Source: Lineus longissimus (Eukaryota > Nemertea > Pilidiophora > Heteronemertea > Lineidae). From it: DNA of 64,000 bases. The position numbers and the translations under genes were made by a program. Under the pieces are notes generated by a model, which saw nothing but the letters and a program-made list of their open reading frames with translations, was not told where the DNA came from and did not search any database. Shown piece after piece: positions 33,766-43,801 of the stretch (position 1 is its first letter; every line of letters begins with the position of its first letter). The stretch is taken from the NCBI RefSeq assembly GCF_910592395.1, contig NC_088312.1, positions 2,294,001-2,358,000 on the forward strand, read 5' to 3'.

Positions 33766-34206
33766 ACCGTCATCGGATGCGCATCCGATATGCCACGAGA
33801 TCCTTTACCGTCAATTCCCTTACCGTCTTCGGATGCGCATCCGATATGCCACGAGATCCTTTACCGTCAATTCCCTTACCGTCTTCGGATGCGCATCCGA
33901 TATGCCACGAGATCCTACACCGTCAATTCCCTTACCGTCTTCGGATCCGATATGCCACGAGATCCTTCACCGTCAATTCCCTTACCGTCTTCGGATGCGC
34001 ATCCGATATGCCACGAGATCCTTTACCGTCAATTTCTTTACCGTCATCGGATGCGCATCCGATATGCCACGAGATCCTTCACCGTCAATTCCCTTACCGT
34101 CATCGGATGCGCATCCGATATGCCACGAGATCCTTCACCGTCAATTCCTATACCGTCATTGGATGCCACCAGATTTTTGTTACTTAACCGTCAATTCCTA
34201 TACCGT
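33766..34206 (+). repeat. 56-bp tandem satellite, eight units
   Basis: Units start at 33766, 33822, 33878, 33934, 33984, 34040, 34096 and 34152, with a last partial start at 34202. Periods are 56 bp, except that the fourth unit is 50 bp because it lost GCGCAT and the last is shortened. Each full unit holds the 12-bp palindrome GGATGCGCATCC and two ACCGTC words. All three forward frames stay open through the array, giving long artificial frames. There are no spacers, so it is not a CRISPR. Confidence 0.95.
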
Positions 34207-35487
34207 CAGGGAGCCACCAGCTTTGTTGTCGTTGTAAAGGTTTCGGGGATACGACCAATGCATGCGAGCACCGTCGGCGGAACCCCAAACCGCCCTCTCG
34301 ATCTATCCGTAGGGACAAACCACTCTCGTGACCGCCACACTACGGACTCCGGACCTCCAGACTTTAGAGACCGAGCTTTTCTTTACCTTACAATTACTGT
34401 ATACTCGGCGCCTCACTTATATGTGTTGTTTTTTTCACATACATTGTTCTCGTGGTTTACGGAAAAGTAGGCCTAAAATGTTATAGTGTCTAAAAACAAT
34501 ATTCAGTTAATGGAATTACACTTTTTTCCATTACTGCTTGCTTGATATTGCCCTAACAACTTTTTCATGAATCAATTTTGAGCATTATGTTTACAACGTA
34601 GTTATTATAGCACGAAATATGAGTCTAAAATGCTAAATACTTGCAACTATTATGTTAATCACTGAAATCTTAGTGTACTAATTGCTCGCTATAAGCTAGG
34701 TTATTGCGCCCCTAAACCAACGTACTGACAACGCTACCTCCCCGGAACTCAAACTTTAACGTGAGTTAATTGTAATCTTACTCTCTATATACCAAAGTGA
34801 TTTACCTAGGAATACAGTTGCACTTTACTGAAAACTAATGATGTGTTGATGAGTTCAATGAATCCTTCGATTCCTTTGGTTTTCTTGGCGAACTGACGTC
34901 CGACAATCAATGACCCGTTGATGTGTACCTGCAATACGCCATTGCCCTAGTGTGTAAACAGATCTATTTTTGGACGAAACTCAGCCCCTCACAAACTTTG
35001 GTCCATTTCGCCAATGATGACACTGCTTCCAGACTGTACCACAGCACTTTAAGCTGTAGCAGCGCTAAGCAAGAGTCAAGACAAATGTCCGCTGCCAGCC
35101 GCTGCTGGACCAACCCCCTCGCCCGCCCCCCATCATGATATCAGATTCAGAGGCCTGGCTGAGCCCTGTGATTTAGCCAAATTCAATATGATTCTTTTCT
35201 ACTGTGATGTTAAGGCCCTTGTGTCATGCAGCGTATTCGGTATTATTGTATTTTTTCACTTCACATCATTGTTATTTTGAAAAATCCTGCCAAAATTCTG
35301 TTGACTGTTTGTTGTCGACAAGAGTCTATGTTTCATGAATAACAAGGCTGTTTTCTGTACATTGTATTCCGTCTTTAGTCTCCTGTCTTTGCATCTGTTT
35401 TCATTATTTTGTTGCCTTAAAAGAGGGCAACGTTAAGTCGGTGAATTGGTTTGGATGGAGATGACCCTTAAGAAAAAAATCTCAGAT
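34207..35487. other. Intergenic, no gene seen
   Basis: No domain-bearing frame and no repeat beyond short AT-rich words. Confidence 0.45.
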
Positions 35488-35665
35488 TCACCATGGTAAA
35501 ATCGGAGTTGACCATGCTCACCATGGTGAATGCAGCGTTCACCATGGTGAATTCAAAGTTTACCATGCTCACCATGAATGTAGAATTTACCATGCTCACC
35601 ATGGTAAAATATTTCACCGTCCCAATTCACTATGGTGAAGTGACGTCAGTTTGCCATGGTGAAAT
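35488..35665. repeat. Cluster of CCATGG-centred palindromes
   Basis: Within 180 bp the words CACCATGG, ACCATGGT, TTTACCATG and CCATGCTCACCATG recur about ten times. Several extend to 10-12 bp palindromes such as CACCATGGTG. The spacing is irregular (about 15-35 bp). The 83-codon forward frame across it encodes repeats of TMLTM and is probably not a gene. Confidence 0.85.
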
Positions 35666-35904
35666 TGAGACACATTATTTTATCCTTAGGGTAGGCCCCC
35701 TACACCAACACCTAACACTTTCTCAACCCCAATACTTGACCTGACCCAATGTATGTCTGCCCTTATCAGCCCAGAAACTCCCCAACCCAAGCAAAATCAT
35801 GAAGCCCATCGCACTATTGTCCGTCTTCTGTCATGGTACAGGCAACGGCAATTGCGATTGGTGAAATCCCAATATCTTTCTGTCTGCATGGTCTGTGGGA
35901 TGTG

Positions 35905-36425
35905 GAAACAATCAACCTCTGCCAGCTGCTTATCTATTCAGATTGTGAAGGCCTTGACACAACATAAAAACTCTGAAACAACTACCCTCTGCCAGCTGGT
36001 TATCTGGTCAGGTTGGGAAGACCTTGACACAACCTAAAAATTACACAAAGGTTACCGCTAATGAACTTTGGAGACGACAGGACAGCCTACGTAACAACCA
36101 ACCTCTTCCAGCTAGATATCTGGTCAGGTTGGGAAGACATTGACACAAACTTCAAAGGGTCCTTTAGCTGTACAAGACAACATTACACTGTGATACAAGA
36201 CAACTGATTTGGTTGTACCGTGGTAATCATCTCACAAGGACGGAAAATGGAACAACCAACTTCTGCCAGCTGGTTATCTGGTCAGGTTGGGAAGTCATTG
36301 ACACAACTTCAAATGGTCATTTAGCTGTACAAGACAACTGATTTGGTTGTACCGTGGTAATCATCTCACAAGGACGGACAATGGAACAACCAACCTCTGC
36401 CAGCTGGTAATCTGATCTCACGAGA
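35905..36425 (+). repeat. Five degenerate copies of a 60-150 bp unit
   Basis: AACAACCAACCTCTGCCAGC recurs near 35907, 35979, 36095, 36249 and 36381. Most copies continue with TGGTTATCTGGTCAGGTTGG and GACACAAC. The third and fourth copies share a longer tail that includes TTTAGCTGTACAAGACAAC and TGGTTGTACCGTGGTAATC. Confidence 0.85.
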
Positions 36426-37579
36426 CTGGCAGTACACAATATCTACCTGACAACTCTTTAAGTACAACTTGAGTACCACTTGGGACCACAGTCATCTTAA
36501 ACGTGCCACCAAAATGACGTCAATATCTACATAAAAATACTTTACTTGATCAATTTGTCTACAGTGTAATTTTGGAAAGAAGCCCTCAAATTCGTTGTCA
36601 GTCCTCGTTTGATTTTTAGCCATAGCACTAGCAGCCAATAGCTGGTCTCAAATCATCCACAACAATCAACAGAACATTGGGTTTCTGGGAATGTGCGATA
36701 CCTGAAACAAATGCCAACACAACCGAGATGAAAGTGGATACAGAATTGTGACAAAGATACTGATGATAACATCACACATGCCAATGGAGTATTTAATTGT
36801 GCTGGCTCCTCAATTAGAAATTACTCGAAGAGAAATTTGTCCAAGAGACATCTCCAATAATCATATGGGCAGTCTCATCAGTCAGTCGGTCCAAAAGACA
36901 TTTCTAATAAACATGGGGACAATCTCTTCCGAGTGGTAATCTGTCCAATTGACCACGACCAAGTATCTGATTTATAGTAGGGGCCTATATGTAGACTAGG
37001 CCTGTGGTCTGCTGGTATGACCCATATTTTGGGTATTGTAAAATTGTTATGACAAATATATTAAAAAAACTCTTACATAAGAATATTAATTGGTGTAATA
37101 GGTATCTATCGATAAAATCAAGATCACTTTCAGGTTGATATTTCTTGAGATGAAAACGAAAGAACATATTAGTGAAGCAAAACCAAAATATTGATCTTTC
37201 AGAAATTAGTTGGGTATCAAACTTTCGTTTATCTGCTCAACGTTTTGAAGTGGTCGTGATCGCGTAATAGACGAACGCCTGCTGACCAAATACTCGTAGC
37301 ACAGTGACATGTGCATATCTTAGCTAATTTTGACTATTTTGCTATACAGCCATGTATATGCAACATAGTTAATTTATTCTAAGATATGCATGCATGCATG
37401 CCATGGTGACCAATATTGTTGATGTCTGGGGCATGACCTATCCTCCCATACAGCCATTGCATGCCCCTACATCCTCTATATAATGGTACCGGTACTGTTT
37501 ACATCAGTCAAGGAGACACATATTGATGGATACCATCGGTATGTGGTCTTGAGAAGCCGGTTCCAATGACCACTCGTAC
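36426..37579. other. Intergenic, no gene seen
   Basis: AT-rich sequence with short frames only. A CATGCATGCATGC run occurs at about 37388. Confidence 0.45.
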
Positions 37580-37760
37580 TCTGGAAAGAAGCTGAGATTG
37601 CTCTGGGACTCGCTAGTCCCCACGGGCCCGGCTATAAAACACCGGCACCCCGACATGCTCGTCTTCTATGAGAAGGAAAAGGAGGTCCAAATCATCGAGA
37701 TAGCTGTCAGCTCCGACAGACACGTCCTAGCACGTGCGGAGGAGAAACGATCGAAGTACT
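37580..37760 (+). mobile_element. 3' end of a LINE reverse transcriptase ORF (fragment)
   Basis: The forward frame reads LLWDSLVPTGPAIKHRHPDM and then VFYEKEKEVQIIEIAVSSDR and EEKRSKY. This is the conserved tail downstream of reverse transcriptase in many non-LTR elements (hRPDhhhhD...hhDhAVPxDxNV..KExEKxxKY). The rest of the element is missing upstream, as expected for a 5'-truncated insertion. It runs straight into the 68-bp array. The clade was not determined. Confidence 0.7.
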
Positions 37761-37761
37761 G

Positions 37762-38370
37762 TGGCTGTGACTATCTCATCTCTCTCATCATGTTGTCAAC
37801 ACGGTGGAGCAGCCAGGACTGATTCGGCCTGGCTGTGACTTCCTCATCTCTCTCACCATGTTGACAACTTGGCAGAGCAGCCAAGACTAATTTGGCCTGG
37901 CTGTGACTGTCTCATCTCTCTCACCATATTAACAACTAGGCAGTGCGGCGAAGACTGATGCCGCCTGGCTGTGACTGTCTCATCTCTCTCACCATATAGA
38001 CAACTTGGCAGAGCAGCCAAGACTGATTTGGCCTGGCTGTGACTGTGTCTCATCTCTCTCGCCTTATTAACAACTAGGCAGTGCGGCGAAGATTGATGCG
38101 GCCTGGCTGTGACTGTCTCATCACTCGCATCATGTTGTCAACACGGTGGAGCAGCCAGGACTGATTCGGCCTGGTTGTGACTTCCTCATCTCTCTCATCA
38201 TGTTGTCAACACGGTGGAGCAGCCAGGACTGATTCGGCCTGGCTGTGACTTCCTCATCTCTCTCACCATGTTGACAACTTGGCAGAGCAGCCAAGACTTT
38301 TTTTGCCTGGCTGTGACTGTCTCATCTCTCTCATCATGTTGTCAGCACGATGGAGGAGCCAGGACTGTCA
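37762..38370 (+). repeat. 68-bp tandem array, nine units, at the LINE tail
   Basis: TGGCTGTGAC (or a one-base variant) starts units at 37762, 37830, 37898, 37966, 38034, 38104, 38172, 38240 and 38308. Periods are 68 bp with one of 70. Three variants occur: A (TTGTCAACACGGTGGAGCAG), B (GACAACTTGGCAGAGCAGCC) and C (AACAACTAGGCAGTGCGGCG), in the order A-B-C-B-C-A-A-B-A. The LINE coding frame continues into the first unit. Confidence 0.93.
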
Positions 38371-39534
38371 AACAGTTGTGTGAGCTCACTAGAGCTTGCA
38401 CTTACATAATATAGTGTAAAACTAAAATTTATATGATATGTATACATGTATGTTGCCTTCACTACTGACCAATAAAGACGACTTGTCAACTTGACCCGAG
38501 ATGGTTTGGCATCATATATACTGGAATGTTCAAGCCAATGGTACAAGGGAGATGCCGGATTGCCAGGAGCAACCCAATCAACCTTAGGTTGGAAGACAGC
38601 TAAAATTGGTATCGTATTATCAAGTGTCAGTTCCAGGGAAACGGAGTAATCTATGTTATTGGCGTTCTGTACCCACTGGGTGATCGTGCTGACACGATGC
38701 TAATGATACCACGCTTCCAGATGTCGCAGTATTTATCGGTCAGCCGATCGGCTTCAGATGTCAGACGGGGGAATTCAATTAGCTGATGCTGATCTGAAAG
38801 GCAATTCTGTAATTGGATCAGACGGGTGACTAGCAGAAATACCGACCTTTACCTATGGAAACGAGCCAAAAAGGTTCGGTTGGAGAGACATCACGTTGAC
38901 ACAGTGACCCAAGGATAGTGAAAAACGTGACTGGACATGCCACAATCAAAAGTAACTGTCAAATCAGCGCCGAGCACGCACAGGAATCCTTGAAGGACGA
39001 TGACGTAGAAGTGCATCACAGAATGACCAATCCAGCAAGACTAATGTTGATCTGCTTGTGCTTGAGAGCCACCTCTGGCCTTTGTGAGGCAATTTCCGAT
39101 GACGGAACTTGAAACTTGTCTGAATAGTTAGTTGGTAATGAAGGCTTGTGATGACTGATTGGGAACCAAGACACTGTTTTGTGACGGTGTGAACAGAATG
39201 GGTAAGGCTGATAGGTCACCTGGGCAAGGACTCAAGACGAAGAATGAAAACGGTGTACCACAATATCATTCACCTGGGAAACTAATTACGTTACCGCGAA
39301 CACTCATTTTTCTGGCAGCTTCCTTTAAAACAAATCGGGAGTCAAATAAAACATGCCAACTTGTTTTTCCTCCATAAAGGTGATGTCTGATGAGCTTCAA
39401 TGGGTTGCTTTGGTATTCAGATCCGGGTTACTGTCAGTTTTCACTATAGTTCAACGCATTGCATGTGATAATTCAGTCAGATTTGGATTGATGATGAAAA
39501 CTACTACATGTACATGTATACTGAATAGCGAGAG
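38371..39534. other. Intergenic, no gene seen
   Basis: AATAAA near 38471 might end the LINE-derived transcript. No coding frame or repeat is supported further on. Confidence 0.4.
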
Positions 39535-39543
39535 GTGACTTGG
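39535..39543. repeat. Left 9-bp target site duplication GTGACTTGG
   Basis: Identical to 39960-39968. The two copies sit exactly at the outer ends of the inverted-repeat element. Confidence 0.85.
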
Positions 39544-39959
39544 GCTGAAAGGGTGGATGTCGTCCTGGGTGCCGACAAATGGTACCCAGGTTCGAGATCG
39601 ACTGGACAATAAGGACCCTGGGTGCCATTACACTAGACAAATAGCACCCAGCTTCTTTTTGCCTGGCTTACGGATCTTAGGGACGAGGACGTTTCTTGCA
39701 AGCTCGTTTTATCTCGCGCCGTGGTACTTGTGGCATTAGCAGTGCGCGAAATAAAAAGAACAGATAAACAGAAAAAAACGCGTTTAGGCCTAAAGGTCTT
39801 TGTTGCAAGAAACGTCCTCGTCCCTAAGATCCGTAAGCCAGGCAAAAAGAAGCTGGGTGCTGTTTGTCTAGTGTAATGGCACCCAGGTGCTTATTGTCCA
39901 GTCGATCTCGAACCTGGGTACCATTTGTCGGCACCCAGGACGACATCCACCCTTTCAGC
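39544..39959. mobile_element. Foldback (MULE-like MITE) element with about 157-bp terminal inverted repeats
   Basis: The arms 39544-39701 and 39803-39959 are near-perfect reverse complements with only a few mismatches. They begin GCTGAAAGGGTGGATGTCGT and meet around a roughly 100-bp AT-rich centre without a coding frame. The arms contain smaller inverted GGGTGCC/GGCACCC words. A 9-bp target duplication and long inverted repeats are typical of Mutator-like elements, so this is read as a non-autonomous member moved by a transposase from elsewhere. The high identity of the arms and intact duplication suggest a recent insertion. Confidence 0.88.
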
Positions 39960-39968
39960 GTGACTTGG
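39960..39968. repeat. Right 9-bp target site duplication GTGACTTGG
   Basis: Exact copy of 39535-39543, directly following the right arm of the foldback element. Confidence 0.85.
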
Positions 39969-42201
39969 CAGTAAACAGCTTGGTAATAATGCCAACTTAA
40001 TTGGTCCTTTTAAACTTTCGCATGACAGGTGCACAATTCTCCGACTCAAACCCGAAGCCCCAGACGGATCGTCTCTTCTAACGTTCAAGATGAAAGTGAT
40101 GCTTGATCAACACGAGACCGTCAAACGATTTCTGCGCTGCCTCTGGGCAGCCGCATAACGGGGGAACATACACACTCGCCCCTATGGTCTATAGTGAATG
40201 GCGATTATTAAAGCTAATGACGCGGCTTTGTTCTTGTAAGCATGGTATATGGCAAACAGGAACTACTGCAGACTTGCAACTTATAGTAGCGGTTTGATTT
40301 GTGTTGTCGAAATTCTACAGAGCGCCGTTTTACGCCGTTTAATGTCATTGCAACCAGCTTTTATTGCATTCATTTTCTTATTCACGAGTCGTTGGCAAAA
40401 TCATCACTCGTCGCAAACCTAATATGATTTCAAGCATGTATTTTGTATGTGCAACAATGTAAAATATCTCAGTAAAGGAAATGTTTCAGATAATCTGATC
40501 TTTGAAGATGTCTCATGATGGTGCATGAACTCGGCCATTAATTCGCCATTAGAAGCCTGATGCGCTCGCTCATCAAGATATCGTGTCGCCACTTAAAGCA
40601 TCGAGTCTGCGAAGGAAATATCTTGTTACAATCATTTTATGTTCAACTTGTTTAACGCCGGCGTCGTAACATCACGGAAATTGCTTCCCTGCGAATTTTA
40701 ACTCTTGGCCAGCATGACTCTTTTACCTTCAGACTGACTGCTTATGACCGAATGCGTTCATTAGGATAAGTCCAGAAATCGGTAATGTCACATTAGAAAG
40801 CAGTTAATGTGATAAGTCTAATCTAAGATTTGAAATTTATATTCGCCGTACAAATGAAAACATGTCACTATTCCTAGCCGTCATGTCTATTAAGTGGCAT
40901 TTTGAGACTGCTTAATCGAAATGTCCTACCCTCCATCTGAAGTTTTTCACGACAAAGGCCTATCTGCTGCGTCGAAGAAATACAACCGTGCCGCCAAAGG
41001 GCGGTTGATGAAAACACTGAAAATTCGAGTTCAGCTATAATTTTCTGACATTTTGGTGAACAGTGTTCCGAACGCAGCCGTTTTAGGTACAGCTTGTATT
41101 AGTTTAATCCATATACAAGCCCACAGAAGATCATTTTTTAGTTAAAACATTGGGACAGAACAGTGTGTAACAAGAATGAACAACAATGTTCATATACCAC
41201 AAAGCGACCTACCTTACGAGCTAACTTTCCACAAACACGGATTGAACGCAAATTCAGAGTGCCATTCCTCAACCGAATAATGAATCGGTTGCTGTAGCAA
41301 TGGAAAAGCAGCCAGCTTGACACATGTTTTGTACCAGTGAGGACGCAGGGTGACATCTTTTACCGAGTGGTCACATCGCGGAAGGTGCCCAAGAATAGGT
41401 GAATCGTTCTCCTTAGAGGCTTGATCTCCCCCCAAGCGGATTTTAAACGACGTCGTCAATAAACCTCGCATTGCAATGAGAAAGCGAAAAGAGATCTGAA
41501 TTACAAAATTTTTCGTTTCGTCAAGCACTCACGATGTAAGTAAAGACTTGATAATCATGACCGGCGCATGAGCAATTCATGTGCTGTGTTGCACAAAACA
41601 TGATGCAGGTCTAAAACATTTAGCGGAAGTAAGGTCAAATATCAATGTTCCTTACAGAAAAATAGCGCCATGAGATCAGATCGGAATTTCTTTCCTCCTC
41701 CAACCGTATATAAAAAGAAATTGGTGCAATAACTGAGATAGAGAATGTTGGACGGTGTCTAGGACGATGCGGGCGTGGCCGTGGCTGTCGGGGTCGCCAA
41801 CTATCAGCCAGAGATTCTTATATAGTTGGAAGGATAAGTTTAGGATAAACATGAAAGATACAAGGAACATACGTGTAAGGGTGTATTACAAGTACAAATA
41901 GCTGGGACCTTCAAGCAGATATGCTCACTGGTACGATATGGCATTCTCTTAAAACAGCCATTGATAGACAGTATTATCGAACATGACTTCAAAGCAGTCA
42001 GATTTGCATTACCGTGCATTGATATACAATCAAAATGTTATTGTTTCTGTTCTTACTAGTTTGGCCTCACATATAGCCCGTGAGCTTTGGCTTATATCCA
42101 ACTAAACTTGAAATCATTGGGAAAACTAGAAGCCAAAATTGGTCAAGTTTAGACTGAATGTGTCCGTCAAATTATGCAACACGGGAGACGGTTTCTAAAA
42201 A
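39969..42201. other. Intergenic, no supported gene
   Basis: A 104-codon minus frame at 41214-41528 ends beside a good donor (CTC/GTAAGG) and could be an orphan exon, but no partner exons were found. Nothing else stands out. Confidence 0.4.
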
Positions 42202-43001
42202 ATGGTGAAGTTTCTATACGTCCTACTTCTGATGCTATTCGTGATGGAAGGTTGGTGGACTTGCTTTTTGGACATCTAATTTTCATCTTTTCTCTGATTT
42301 TTATACGCCCCTCGCAAGACTGGTCGGTATTCTGGCAACCTCTTTATCGACGGTTTTTGATACCCGGTCAAACTAACCCGAAGCTGGGGGGACTAAGGCA
42401 ACCAATTTATCATTCCATTCTCCAGGCATGTGCAGACGCGTCCCACGCCAAGAATACACCACGGTAACTGATGAAATGAGGGCTGCATGCTTTAACAGTT
42501 GGTGCCCTCGCTTCTTGAAGAGGAAAAACGCGGCCCGATACACAAAATGCATGCAGGTTTATTGTCCAAGAAGATTTTGTAAGTAGGGCATCGCTTTTCG
42601 AGAGGATGCGGATCATTTACTACTCCCACTTTGACTTTCACGTTGAAAGTCATTGACAGTCGCCTCTGCTGACTAGCAAACGTTTTCATTTTGATAAACT
42701 AGTTGTGCATGGACAAGAATCTTTCAATTTCCATATCGGACCTATATGTATGAGGTATAGAAGGTAATTGTTACTTGGTATGTATCAGATGACCTTAACT
42801 GTTTTACATTTGACCAGCTGAGTGCTGAGTCTTTTATATCACGTGATGTATTCTTCTAACTGAACTGCATCAGAGTACTAACGTTAGCTTTGGAACAACT
42901 CATTAGTGTCTTTTATTTCAGTTCTTTGCAAAAATGGTAAATCCTGGTGGTCATGTCGATTTCTCAGGCGCATCGCAGGCATACGACGCCGTCGTAACTG
43001 A
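42202..43001 (+). CDS. Possible small secreted cationic peptide (two exons)
   Basis: Tentative. The ATG at 42202 lies in strong context (aaaaaATGG) and opens a typical signal sequence, MVKFLYVLLLMLFVME. With the donor at 42250/42251 (AAG/GTTGGT, weak) and a strong acceptor at 42921 (TTTTATTTCAG), the joined frame gives 42 residues. The mature part CKNGKSWWSC then RFLRRIAGIRRRRN is very basic, with two cysteines and two tryptophans, as in some antimicrobial peptides. With an alternative donor (TTC/GTGATG after 42240) the same second exon is read in another frame as an acidic 51-residue tail ending at about 43077. Both readings are open. The product, and whether the exons are joined at all, is unproven. 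Confidence 0.35.
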
Positions 43002-43801
43002 GGACGATCGCGCAGCCCCGGGTCTTCTCGTTCGTGATATTGACGATGAATCTTATTTTCTGCAAAGAACAATGTGAAGTAGCGGACCTGGCAATATGCA
43101 AAATGTGCTATCGTGGACGATGGAATCGTGTAGCTATACAGTAGAACGCTGGTACCCTGTTTTTTTTCATTATTCAAAATTTTTCCGAATTTTGAACTAG
43201 AAGTCTTCAGTGTGAACTGGGACTCTGTGTCGCCGACACGGTGCCACATTTCGGAAAGGTTCCTCATTTCATTATTCCTCAAGGACAGAATGGTTTCATT
43301 CGCTTAACATGTTTATGCAGCATATCTCGTCTTATTCAGTGAACGCTGATACTGTGGGAGATTATCAGACAAAGAAAATATTTGTGGGTACACATGCAAA
43401 TGAAGCACGAAGAATAACAGAGTTATTCGGTAATTGTAGATAAACAACAAAAGGAATTTATGTTATTGGTTATGACGTTCTGAGGACGTCAAGACATGTT
43501 GTCCGGGGTGTGGCAAAAGGTATATCAAGGAAAGACAATCATTTGAAGTGATATTTTGTAATGAATTTACTAGGCATGCACATACTTTGGTGTGATATTA
43601 GTTTTGTTGTAACCATAGATTTGACAATGTTATGTTGCTAACTGATGACTGATTGTGCCAGGTGGTGCAACATTAATGCTTTGGTTTAGTGATTGAAAGC
43701 GTGATAGTCGCCATTTCGTGTCCTCACACCCGGAACCTGGGTCATATCTCGGACCTATCCTTGAGGCGGTTGTGTGATACAACTATCGTAAAACATTAAG
43801 A
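43002..43801. other. Upstream region of the aquaglyceroporin gene
   Basis: No supported coding frame. It should contain the promoter and 5'UTR of the gene starting at 43802. No distinct element was picked out. Confidence 0.4.

Noticed and set aside
33749-34470. Three overlapping forward frames of 136-226 codons
   Set aside because: They are products of the stop-free 56-bp satellite and not evidence of a protein-coding gene.
35493-35744. 83-codon forward frame across the CCATGG cluster
   Set aside because: The encoded TMLTM repeats come directly from the DNA repeats, and there is no start context or domain.
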